DNA of 64,000 nucleotides, taken from NCBI GenBank assembly GCA_029261035.1, contig JAJDCD010000023.1, positions 491,126 through 555,125 on the forward strand, written 5' to 3'. Source of the DNA: Candidatus Omnitrophota bacterium. GTDB taxonomy: Bacteria; Omnitrophota; Omnitrophia; Omnitrophales; JACROU01. Below are positions 43,626-52,125 of the stretch, one piece after another. A program made the position numbers and the translations under genes. The notes below the pieces were generated by a model that saw nothing but the letters and a program-made list of their open reading frames with translations, was not told the DNA's origin and did not search any database. The number at the start of each line of letters is the position of its first letter. Positions within the stretch are counted from its first letter, which is position 1.

Positions 43626-46600
43626 ATGATTCGTATAGTCTCTCCGCAGCAAAGGGAAGTTGATATAGAAAATTCATTTCGGATTTTATGGTTTTTAGCG
43701 AAGGGTGTAAGAGAAGGAAGCATTAGTAGGGAAGTGTTAGATGTAGAGGTGTTAAAAGGAATTGCAAAGTCAAATGGCGTCTGGATCGAGACATCCTTTG
43801 AGGCTCTAAGAAAGTTAGGAGGTGGAGTGAAGGAGGGAAGTGTAAGAGAGGAAGTGATGAATTTAGAGTTATTAAAGAAAGTAGTTCAATTAGGTGGAAG
43901 AGAGACATATGTTCATCTGTTTTCTCTCACAGATCTAGGGATTGGGGTACAGCGTGAATTAGTTTCAGAAGAAGTGTTGGATTTAGACCTATTAATTAAG
44001 ATTGTTGAGGCAAGTGGAGAGAAGACGGGAGAAGCCATTAATGCTCTCAGAATATTAGGAGAAGCGGTGAAAGTTGGAAAGGTGAGCGATTCTGTTTTGA
44101 GTGGGGAATACTTAAAAAAAATTGTTGATATAAGCGGAGGGGAGGTGAAAAGCATTTTTGATGTTCTTAGAAAATTAGGAGAAGCAGTGAACGCCGGTAA
44201 ATTAAAAGAAGAGGTATTAAAAATAGAACTTTTTGAAATGCTCGCTAAGCAGAGCGGGAGTCAATCAAAATATGCTTTTCGTAGGCTTAAAGAGTTGGTG
44301 GAGAGGCTGAGTGAGGAAGTGTTGGGCGAAGAAGTTTTGGATGTAGAGCTCCTTGAGATAATGGCGAAGTCAGGAGGGGAAGACTTAGGTGATGCATTCT
44401 GGCAACTGAGGCTCTTGGCGGAAGATAAGGGAATTTTTACAGAAAAAATATTAAATGTGGAGTTTTTAAAGCGCATTGCTGAGCCAAGTGGAGCAGATGT
44501 AGGAAAGGTTTTTGAGCTTTTAAGAAGATTAGGAGAGCAAGTGAGCTCTGGAAGTGTGCCAAAAGAACTATTAGATGTGGAATTCTTCACAGAAGTAGTT
44601 GAGCAAATGAATGAGAAAACATATGAAGTATTAAAAAAGATTCAAGGTCTTGGAGAGGCTTTGTCAGTAGGAGTATTCAGAAAAGAAGAAGTGTTAGAAA
44701 TAGTCAGAAGAACAGACCAAATAGGAATAGATCAAACTTTGAAGTTATTAGATCAACTTAAGGAATCATGGGCAAGAGATTTTGAAGTAGCAAAACAGCC
44801 GCTTGATGAAATAGAAGAAGATTGGTTGGATCGAACTGAGATGAATGCTCAATCTCTTGGGGTTAGAAAAATTTATGACAAATCTGACTTAGGAAAGCGT
44901 TTGACAATGTCATGGGAAGACTTTCAGCGGGAATATGCGGCCTTGATTTTAGCTCTTAAGGCTGAAGCTTTTCATCTGCGGAATCTTTTTTCTCTTTATG
45001 CAGCCCATGTCAATGATAGAGAATCACTGAAAAGTTTGGAGCGTATTGTAGAAAAGATTAAGGATAAGGATGAGTTTTTTCAAGGGCCAATCCATTTGTT
45101 TGTTTCTAAACTGGAAAAGGCGGTTAAGGATAAAAAGATAAATGGTTCATTTATACAACCTCCATTTCTTGAGAGAATTTTAAATGCTGTTACCGATGCT
45201 TCAAATATTGCATTTCAAGATTTAACGGGATTGGCTTCGGGAGTTAGTGATGGAAAAATGAATCCTGAAGTATTGGATGTTGACCTATTAATTAAAATTG
45301 CTGTATTGAATGGAGAAGAAGCGTTTGCCGCTTACAATGCACTGGGTGAAGTTGGAAAGGGAATCCAGTTGGGGAAAATTAAAGCCAGTATTTTAAAAAC
45401 AGATTTTTTTGAAAAGCTTTCAAAAATTAAATTACCTGGAGGAACATCTATTTATTTTACTCTTTCTAAAATAGCCAGAGGAATTTCAAAAGATAAATTC
45501 AGTAATGAGTTAATCAGTGTGGACTTATTTGAAGAAATCTTTAAGCTGACGGGCGATAAAAACCATGAGGCTTTTAATAATCTAGGGACTTATTTGGATA
45601 ATGTGATAGAGATCCCTCAAAGCTCTGTCACGCTTGAGCTATTGATGACTGTTGTTGAAGGGAGCGGTGAAGGAGTGACTAACGCTTTTAAGGATTTGGA
45701 AAAAATAAGTTTTTCTGTTAGACAAAATCAATTGCCTCTGGAAGTGATTTCCCCAGAATTTTTAATTGAGGTTTTCCAGCTATCTAAAGAAAGGTCAGGA
45801 GATATTTTTGATCAACTGCTCACTTTTTCTCAATATACACAGTTTTCATTCGATCCCGAAGAGTATTTGAGCGTTCTAAGAAAAGCAGAAGATTTGGGTA
45901 TGGATGCTGTATTGAAACAGTTGGATTATTTGATTCAAGAATGGATTGACCAAGAAGAAGAGGATGACGTACCTGAGGTTCCGGGAGAAGATGGGGAATG
46001 GCTAAGGGAAGAGGTGGATGCAAGGTCTTTGGGTGCAAAGTATCGTTATATTGCGGAAGGTCTGTCTGAAAAATTAAATTTGAGTTGGGAAGAGTTTGAG
46101 TCTTTGTATCCTCGGTGGACTGATCTTTTAAATGATAACACCTTTGCTTTTGATGCTTTTGGGAGTTATATGCATCTAAAAGAAATGGTGTACCCTTTAG
46201 GAGATGTTCAGGAAGTTTTTCTTAAAATTGAAGAGATGGCTTCCGAAGAATCTGAAGATGCATTTAGAGAATTAAGTAATTTGTTTAAAAGCAGAGGGAA
46301 TAGGAGTATCAATAAAAAGCTGCTGACGCCCGAGCTTTTAATGGAAATTACTGAAATAGCGGGTAAAGATGTTGTAGCTGCTTTCAAGGCAATGGAACAT
46401 ATACAGATGATTATTTGGTATGGACGAAAAATAAAAAGTGAGCATTTTCCTATGGAACTATTTAGAGCCGTTGGACAAAGTTCGGGTGTGAATAAAAGCA
46501 GAGATTTTGGTGTTTTAGGAAACATTGCAAGAAGTTATTTTTGGGATGAAATAGGAAAAGAGATTTTGGATGAAGACCTACTAACTCAATTAGCTGTAAT

Positions 46601-49600
46601 GAGCCGTGAAAATATATCCAATGCCTATGGAGTGCTTCTTGTTTTAGCTAGTCGAGTTAAAGTTGGTAAAATTAAAGAAGAGATTTTGGACCTCGAGTTT
46701 TTAGAACAAATAGCTTTTATGATGAAAAAAGATACATACCGAGCTTTGTTGAAACTAGAAAAATTAGGCGCGACTAATATAAAATCTGATTTCGATAAGG
46801 AAGCCATTTTAAATATTGTCCGAAAGGTCGAATACATTGGAGTAAATCCCGTTCTGAAACAATTGGACTATTTAATAGAAGTATGGGCATCAAATGAAGC
46901 GGAAGATAAATTTATTCCAAATGCTGATCAAGAGGAGTGGCTACGGGAAGAGGTGAGAGCGAAGTCTTTGGGGCTGCAAGAACAATACGAAAAGGCAGGA
47001 TTGCCAGAAAAGTTAGGGGTGAGTTGGAATGAGTTATGGAGGTATGGATATTTATTTAAAACATTGAATAGAACAGAAGAAGCTATGGATGCGTTTATTG
47101 CTTATGTAGAATTCATGGGAGATAAGATTCAATTAGATGAGGTTGAAAGTTTGTTTTCAACTATTAATATATTCGACCGTCGGTCTGGTAGAAATGGCTT
47201 TTTTGAGGCTTTGACAGAATTAATAGATGGTGTCAATCAAGGGGAAGTTAGCGAAGAAGTTGTGGATTTGAATATTTTTAAAAAGATTGTTGGCTTAAAT
47301 TCCGAGAATTCAAAAAATGCTATCGTGGCTCTTAGAGAGCTTGGTGAAGGCGTGAAAGCTGGAGAAATTGGGGTGGAAGCGTTGGATTTACAGCTTATAA
47401 GAAACATAATAGATTTAAGTGATGAGAATGCAGCGGTTGCATTCAAAGCACTTAAAGAACTAGGGGCTGGAGTAAATAATGGGACAATAAGGTCAGAAGT
47501 ATTGAATATAAGCTTTTTTGAAAGTATTTTTGAGTTAAAAGGAGAGTATTCGAAACCTATTTTATATGCTCTTACAGCGATTGCTGCTGCCGTCAGAAAT
47601 GAAAAAGCAAAAGAAGAATTATTAGAGTTAGTTTTTTTTGAAAAAATTAATGAATTGGCAGAATCTAATCATGCATCTGCTTTTCATGATCTTGGCAATT
47701 TGGTTTTTAAAGTTGTTGAAGAAGAAGCTGTGGATGGGATTTTGGATAAAGATTTACTGGTTTATATCGCTAAATTTAATAAGGAAGGAATGGGAGATGT
47801 TTTCGACGCTTTAGGGGAGTTAGCTGTTGGGGTAAAAGAGGAAAAGGTTCCGGCGAAGTTTTTGGATTTAGATTTTTTGAAAGAATTTATTTCTTCGAGT
47901 GCTTTTGGTTTAAATGGACCATTGCTTTCTCTTATTGATTTAGGTGAGCGGTTAAAGGAAGGGAAGGCTTCGGAAGAGTTTTTTAGTCTGGATTTTATAA
48001 ATCAAGTTGCTAAGGTGAGTGGTATTTATACGGGAGAGGCCATTGTTTTTCTTACTCTTTTGGAAGAAGCTGTTAAAGCTGGAAAGGCAAAAGAAGAAGT
48101 TTTAACATTAGATTTGATTGAAATGGTAATTATTTTTAACGAAAGAAAAGCCAATTTTGTTTTTTACGAACTTTGGGATTTAATTAAAGGTGTAATGGAG
48201 AAAGGTCTTTCTGTAAAACTTTTGGATTTAGAGTTTTTAAAGACAATACTAGAGTTTAGCAAAGGTTCTTCTGAGGGTAGTCTTAAGAGGCTTAAAGAAT
48301 TAGGGGGTGCTGTTAAAGAGGGTGAGGCGCCACAGGAAGTATTAGATTTAGAACTTTTAAAGACAATAGCAAAAAACAGTAAAACAGATACCCCTAGCGC
48401 ACTAATACAGTTAAGGAGTTTAGGGAAAGAGTTAAGAGAAGGTGTTGAGGTAGGCGTGTTAAGTGAAGAATTTTTAGAAGTAGGGTTTTTTAAAAAAGTT
48501 ACAAACATTGCAGAAAAAAATACAAGTAAAGCTTTCTATTTATTTAATAATTTTGGTGAAGCGATAAGATTGAGTGAAGCAAAAGCAGAGTTGTTGGATC
48601 TAGGATTGTTAGAAAAAATTTTAAAGATGAGTGGAGAAAATGCAGGTTCTGTGCTTTCAGCTTTAACAATATTGGTTTCAGGCGTTGCAAGTCGAAAAAT
48701 AAGACATGAGGTTTTGGATCTTAATTTATTGAAAGCTATAGCGAATAAAAGTGGTGTCGGAATGGAAAAAGCTATTAAAGAACTTGGAAAGTTAGGAAAA
48801 GGAATTATTTCAGGTGAGATAGTTCCAAAAGTATTAGATATGGACTTATTAATCCAGATTGTAAAATCAAGCGGTCAAGAGGCTGGGGATGTGTTTAATA
48901 TCCTCAGTGATATGGGCTCTACCCCCAAAAGGGGGGTGAAGCATATAGATGATTTGGATGTAGAGTTATTGAAAAAAATATCAAAGATAAGTGGGGCTAG
49001 AACAAAAGGAGTGTTTGAAGTTTTTAAGGAGTTGAGTTTGGGAGCCAATCTTAATAATGAAGCAAAAGAATTAATAAAAATAAGTTTTTTTGAATTTTTG
49101 GTGTCGCTTCCAGTAGAAAACCCATATCTTTTTATTCATTCCATAAAAACATTAATCAGCTCAGCGTTAAGAGAGAAATCAACAAGAAGGATTTTGGATG
49201 AAAGTTTTTTAATAGAAGTATCCGAGCAAATGAGTGAAAAACCAGCAGAATTCTTTCGTGTGTTAATCGAATTGGGAAAAGTGGCGCAAGAAGGAGGTTT
49301 TCGAAAAAATGAGATATTAGATATAGTAAGGAGAGTGGATGAAATAGGAATAGATAAAGTTTTGAGACAATTAGAACAGTTAGGGGATGTGTGGGAGAAT
49401 GAGATTGGAGGAGTTGTTTCGAATGATGATAGACCGGAAGATGAATGGTTAGATAGACGTGAGATAGATGCGAAGTCTTTGGGAGCTTTGCGACAGGTTC
49501 AGAGTAAAGCGCCAATTGAAACTTTATCTTTTGAATTATTGAAACAGAATTTCAATAATGAGTCAGATTTGAGAGCGTTTTTGGAAATGTATTTTAAGAC

Positions 49601-50321
49601 GCGTATGAGCGATGAGCAAAGTTTGGGTTTTTGGAAGTTGTATCAGTCTATAAAAAGTATTCCGGAAGGATTGCTTAGGGCGATAGAGCTTGTGGGGTTA
49701 GTATTGGAATCAGAAGGTTTGGGTGTGGAAGAAGTAGCTGTAGGTTTAGAAGATGTTTTGATTGCTGAGGAAAATGTGGATTATGTGATGGACTTAACAA
49801 GCTTTATGGAATTAAGAAGAAAGTTACCGGAATTTGTAGATGAGCTTAAAACTCGGGATCAGATTTGGGTTTTGTATGAAGGGGAAGAAAGAGAGGAACG
49901 AACGGAGGTTGCGAAGCTGCAAAGAAGACATTCTGATATTTCGGGTAATACTCAAATCCGGTTTATTCAAAGAGATAAACAACTGAAACATTTAAGGGGT
50001 AGGGGAAGTCGTATCAAGGTCGGTGTAATGCGGGACATCATTTGGAATTCTGTGAAAGAGATTTTGCCAGAGGATTATGTGACGGCCAGTTATTATGAAG
50101 AAGACGGAAAGTTAAAAGAGGGAATGGCTCCATTGGCATTGAAGCTAGTGATCGCTCGCGCGAAAGCGATGGAGGCAGGGTCGGTTGTAAGCCCAGAATG
50201 GATTGTGGAAAATTTAGGAGTGCAAGGAGTTCGATTTGACGGGATGCATATGGTGATTGATTTGGTGCAAGTGCTGCAGAAGTCGATTGATGCGCATCGT
50301 ATGATTGCTCAAGCTGCGTAG
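43626..50321 (+). CDS. Giant secreted alpha-repeat protein, part 2 (continues part 1 frame)
   Basis: 2231 codons from the first in-frame ATG, which has no ribosome site, no signal peptide and lies in the middle of a header domain; the frame is open back to 43569. Four further header motifs occur (near nt 44839, 46011, 46951 and 49461), each with LSWEEL-like text and followed by helical repeats of about 38 residues. The closing motif R-K-N-E-I-L-D-I-V-R-R appears before each header. After the last header, a different C-terminal domain of about 270 residues follows, with VDYVMDLTSFMELRRKLPEFVDEL, IWVLYEGEE and VRFDGMHMVIDLVQVLQ. The stop TAG overlaps the first base of a part-A repeat. Best read as the C-terminal half of one protein of about 4,225 aa. 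Confidence 0.8.
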   Translation: MIRIVSPQQREVDIENSFRILWFLAKGVREGSISREVLDVEVLKGIAKSNGVWIETSFEALRKLGGGVKEGSVREEVMNLELLKKVVQLGGRETYVHLFSLTDLGIGVQRELVSEEVLDLDLLIKIVEASGEKTGEAINALRILGEAVKVGKVSDSVLSGEYLKKIVDISGGEVKSIFDVLRKLGEAVNAGKLKEEVLKIELFEMLAKQSGSQSKYAFRRLKELVERLSEEVLGEEVLDVELLEIMAKSGGEDLGDAFWQLRLLAEDKGIFTEKILNVEFLKRIAEPSGADVGKVFELLRRLGEQVSSGSVPKELLDVEFFTEVVEQMNEKTYEVLKKIQGLGEALSVGVFRKEEVLEIVRRTDQIGIDQTLKLLDQLKESWARDFEVAKQPLDEIEEDWLDRTEMNAQSLGVRKIYDKSDLGKRLTMSWEDFQREYAALILALKAEAFHLRNLFSLYAAHVNDRESLKSLERIVEKIKDKDEFFQGPIHLFVSKLEKAVKDKKINGSFIQPPFLERILNAVTDASNIAFQDLTGLASGVSDGKMNPEVLDVDLLIKIAVLNGEEAFAAYNALGEVGKGIQLGKIKASILKTDFFEKLSKIKLPGGTSIYFTLSKIARGISKDKFSNELISVDLFEEIFKLTGDKNHEAFNNLGTYLDNVIEIPQSSVTLELLMTVVEGSGEGVTNAFKDLEKISFSVRQNQLPLEVISPEFLIEVFQLSKERSGDIFDQLLTFSQYTQFSFDPEEYLSVLRKAEDLGMDAVLKQLDYLIQEWIDQEEEDDVPEVPGEDGEWLREEVDARSLGAKYRYIAEGLSEKLNLSWEEFESLYPRWTDLLNDNTFAFDAFGSYMHLKEMVYPLGDVQEVFLKIEEMASEESEDAFRELSNLFKSRGNRSINKKLLTPELLMEITEIAGKDVVAAFKAMEHIQMIIWYGRKIKSEHFPMELFRAVGQSSGVNKSRDFGVLGNIARSYFWDEIGKEILDEDLLTQLAVMSRENISNAYGVLLVLASRVKVGKIKEEILDLEFLEQIAFMMKKDTYRALLKLEKLGATNIKSDFDKEAILNIVRKVEYIGVNPVLKQLDYLIEVWASNEAEDKFIPNADQEEWLREEVRAKSLGLQEQYEKAGLPEKLGVSWNELWRYGYLFKTLNRTEEAMDAFIAYVEFMGDKIQLDEVESLFSTINIFDRRSGRNGFFEALTELIDGVNQGEVSEEVVDLNIFKKIVGLNSENSKNAIVALRELGEGVKAGEIGVEALDLQLIRNIIDLSDENAAVAFKALKELGAGVNNGTIRSEVLNISFFESIFELKGEYSKPILYALTAIAAAVRNEKAKEELLELVFFEKINELAESNHASAFHDLGNLVFKVVEEEAVDGILDKDLLVYIAKFNKEGMGDVFDALGELAVGVKEEKVPAKFLDLDFLKEFISSSAFGLNGPLLSLIDLGERLKEGKASEEFFSLDFINQVAKVSGIYTGEAIVFLTLLEEAVKAGKAKEEVLTLDLIEMVIIFNERKANFVFYELWDLIKGVMEKGLSVKLLDLEFLKTILEFSKGSSEGSLKRLKELGGAVKEGEAPQEVLDLELLKTIAKNSKTDTPSALIQLRSLGKELREGVEVGVLSEEFLEVGFFKKVTNIAEKNTSKAFYLFNNFGEAIRLSEAKAELLDLGLLEKILKMSGENAGSVLSALTILVSGVASRKIRHEVLDLNLLKAIANKSGVGMEKAIKELGKLGKGIISGEIVPKVLDMDLLIQIVKSSGQEAGDVFNILSDMGSTPKRGVKHIDDLDVELLKKISKISGARTKGVFEVFKELSLGANLNNEAKELIKISFFEFLVSLPVENPYLFIHSIKTLISSALREKSTRRILDESFLIEVSEQMSEKPAEFFRVLIELGKVAQEGGFRKNEILDIVRRVDEIGIDKVLRQLEQLGDVWENEIGGVVSNDDRPEDEWLDRREIDAKSLGALRQVQSKAPIETLSFELLKQNFNNESDLRAFLEMYFKTRMSDEQSLGFWKLYQSIKSIPEGLLRAIELVGLVLESEGLGVEEVAVGLEDVLIAEENVDYVMDLTSFMELRRKLPEFVDELKTRDQIWVLYEGEEREERTEVAKLQRRHSDISGNTQIRFIQRDKQLKHLRGRGSRIKVGVMRDIIWNSVKEILPEDYVTASYYEEDGKLKEGMAPLALKLVIARAKAMEAGSVVSPEWIVENLGVQGVRFDGMHMVIDLVQVLQKSIDAHRMIAQAA

Positions 50322-50367
50322 TGACTGTCATCAGGCTGCGTTCTCGCAGACCATGGTGACTGTCACC
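50321..50367. repeat. Part-A palindromic element, full form (copy 1)
   Basis: GTGACTGTCA, then GGCTGCG, TTCT, CGCAGACC and TGGTGACTGTCACC: an outer inverted repeat of GTGACTGTCAC with an inner CTGCG/CGCAG stem. Its first G is the last base of the giant gene's TAG stop. It forms the left part of a composite with the part-B hairpin at 50460. Confidence 0.85.
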
Positions 50368-50459
50368 AAGCTTTTCGTATCAACTTTTAGCAATTGAGAT
50401 TTTTCAGGTATGTTAACTAAAGGGAGTTTCTGAGTGGGAGACAGCCTATCCTTTGTCTA

Positions 50460-50516
50460 GGGGACACGCATTTTTGACACAGTTGCTGCGCAACAGTACC
50501 AAAAATCCATGTCCCC
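50460..50516. repeat. Part-B hairpin repeat (copy 1)
   Basis: GGGGACACGCATTTTT on the left pairs imperfectly with AAAAATCCATGTCCCC on the right, with inner GTTGC/GCAAC stem. The flanking ACAGCC(T)ATCCTTTGTCTA is also shared with the other copies at 51285, 52051, 55286 and 57624. Together with 50321-50367 it makes a composite of about 200 bp. Confidence 0.88.
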
Positions 50517-50550
50517 GTCTTCGGCCTCGATTTCCTTTTAGTTTTTTGGC

Positions 50551-50567
50551 TTTGTGACCGTCACAAA
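50551..50567. repeat. 17-bp palindrome TTTGTGACCGTCACAAA
   Basis: Perfect palindrome around a single centre base, related to the GTGACTGTCAC core of part A (C instead of T). It may be a repeat remnant or a protein binding site before msrA. A TATAAT follows at 50591. Confidence 0.55.
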
Positions 50568-50616
50568 ATCCAGGGGGCTCTCCTATAGCGTATAATAGTT
50601 ATAGAAGGTATATGAT

Positions 50617-51231
50617 ATGAAGATGAAATCTTACTTATTTATTATGAGTTTTTGTTTGTGTATGTTGCTAGGGTCATTGATGTTGCATGCGCAGAAAGGG
50701 TCTGTTATGACGAAGAAAGCTTCTTTTGCTGCGGGATGTTTTTGGGGTGTGGAAAAAATTTTAATGAAAGTGCCTGGGGTGGTTTCTACTCAAGTTGGCT
50801 ATCAGGGTGGTCAAACAGAAAATCCCACTTATGAAGAGGTTTGTCGAGGTGTGACAGGACATGCTGAGGCTGTTGAGGTGACCTATGACCCTGAGAAAGT
50901 ATCTTATGAGAAATTGCTTCTTACTTTTTGGCAATACCATGATCCAACAACCAAAGATCAGCAAGGTCCTGATCGAGGGACTCAGTATCGGTCGGTTGTT
51001 TTTTATTATGATGACGCTCAAAGAGAAATAGCTGAAAAGTCGGTGCTTTTATTAGACGAATCTGGAATTTTAAAAAAACCAATTGTCACCGAAGTTATTC
51101 CTGCAGATATGTTTTGGGAAGCTGAGGGTTATCATCAAAAATATTTGGTTAAAAATCCTAATGGTTATTGTTCTCACCATTTTCAATCAGATAAAATTGC
51201 TGAAGTGCTGAGCCCGATGATGAGTGGATAA
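50617..51231 (+). CDS. msrA: Peptide methionine sulfoxide reductase MsrA (exported)
   Basis: 204-aa MsrA that reduces methionine S-sulfoxide in proteins. The active-site motif GCFWG lies at about residues 41-45, followed by VGYQGG, GHAEAVEVTYDP, QYHDPTTKDQQGPDRGTQYRS and the C-terminal GYCSHHF with a likely resolving Cys. The first 25 residues form a signal peptide (SYLFIMSFCLCMLLGSLMLHAQ), so this copy should work outside the cytoplasm, repairing envelope proteins. Ribosome site AGAAGG. There is no msrB next to it. Length is normal once the signal is removed. Confidence 0.92.
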   Translation: MKMKSYLFIMSFCLCMLLGSLMLHAQKGSVMTKKASFAAGCFWGVEKILMKVPGVVSTQVGYQGGQTENPTYEEVCRGVTGHAEAVEVTYDPEKVSYEKLLLTFWQYHDPTTKDQQGPDRGTQYRSVVFYYDDAQREIAEKSVLLLDESGILKKPIVTEVIPADMFWEAEGYHQKYLVKNPNGYCSHHFQSDKIAEVLSPMMSG

Positions 51232-51284
51232 AGTATGTTAATTTAAGAGGGGTGTTTTAAGGGGCGCAGCCTGCCCTTTGCATA

Positions 51285-51341
51285 GGGGACACGCATTTTT
51301 GACACAGTTGCTGTGCAACAGTATCAAAAATCCATGTCCCC
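51285..51341. repeat. Part-B hairpin repeat (copy 2)
   Basis: GGGGACACGCATTTTT and AAAAATCCATGTCCCC arms with the inner GTTGC/GCAAC stem (one base changed). Preceded by GCAGCCTGCCCTTTGCATA, the conserved left flank. It ends 31 bp before the DUF924 gene; the spurious longer ORF from 51313 starts inside it. Confidence 0.88.
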
Positions 51342-51372
51342 GTCTTCGTCTTCGAAGCGATGGAGTTTGTTT

Positions 51373-51975
51373 ATGACTGAAAAGTATGATCAGATATTGA
51401 CTTATTGGTTTGGGGAGTTGAAGACTTCGGAATCGTTTCCTATTGAGAACGCTTCTTTGTGGTTTGATGGAGGGGAAGAAGTTAATCAGTATATAACGGA
51501 TACGTTTAGTTCTGATTTGGAATTGGCGAAGAAGGGTCAGTGTGATTCGTGGACGCAAACTCCTAGAGGGCGACTTGCTTTGATTGTTTTGTTAGATCAA
51601 TTTTCGAGAAATATTTATAAGGGTTCTCCGAAGGCGTTTGAACAGGATTCAAAAGCATTACAGCTTGCTTTGCATGGTCTTCGAAAAGAAGATGACAAAA
51701 AACTTTTCCCAGTAGAACGAACTTTTTTTTACCTTCCTCTTGAGCATTCTGAGGCGTTACCTATTCAAGAGGAATGTGTTCGACTCTTTAAAGAGTTGGC
51801 AGATGAAGTGAGCCCTGCAATAGAGCTTCCTATGAGAAATGCTCTTGATTATGCAATTCGCCATTATGACATCATTAAGCGTTTTGATCGTTTTCCTCAT
51901 CGAAATGCTGTTTTGGGACGGAAATCCACCCAGGAAGAAGTGGAGTTTTTAAAAGGTCCGGATTCTTCTTTTTAA
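51373..51975 (+). CDS. DUF924-family protein
   Basis: 200-aa helical protein of the DUF924 family. LTYWFGEL near the start, SLWFDGGEEVNQYI, TPRGRLALIVLLDQFSRNIYKGSPKAF (about residues 60-85) and FFYLPLEHSE (about 115) are the family blocks. The fold is TPR-like and the function is unknown. The ATG at 51373 is used because GGAG lies 7 nt upstream; the frame before it runs through a part-B repeat and encodes a Ser-rich stretch with no family match. Confidence 0.88.
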   Translation: MTEKYDQILTYWFGELKTSESFPIENASLWFDGGEEVNQYITDTFSSDLELAKKGQCDSWTQTPRGRLALIVLLDQFSRNIYKGSPKAFEQDSKALQLALHGLRKEDDKKLFPVERTFFYLPLEHSEALPIQEECVRLFKELADEVSPAIELPMRNALDYAIRHYDIIKRFDRFPHRNAVLGRKSTQEEVEFLKGPDSSF

Positions 51976-52050
51976 TCTTTTGCTCTGGAGTTTTGTAAGT
52001 AGGTTACTTTAGATAGAGTGTCTTAATGGGTACAGCCTGTCCTCTGCATA

Positions 52051-52108
52051 GGGGACACGCATTTTTGGCACAATTGCTACCGCAATAGTTCCAAAAATCC
52101 ATGTCCCC
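52051..52108. repeat. Part-B hairpin repeat (copy 3)
   Basis: GGGGACACGCATTTTT and AAAAATCCATGTCCCC arms; the inner stem is diverged (ATTGC/GCAAT). The conserved left flank TACAGCCTGTCC is present. It ends 17 bp before the ATP-grasp gene. Confidence 0.85.
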
Positions 52109-52125
52109 GGCTTCCTCCTCCTCGA

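Noticed and set aside
37641-50321. Many antisense ORFs of 60-120 codons opposite the giant gene
   Set aside because: They are Ser/Thr/Pro-rich shadows of the repeated Glu/Leu/Lys codons, have no ribosome sites and no family resemblance.
51313-51372. N-terminal extension of the DUF924 gene
   Set aside because: The extra 20 residues come from a part-B repeat; the ATG at 51373 has a ribosome site and begins the family domain.
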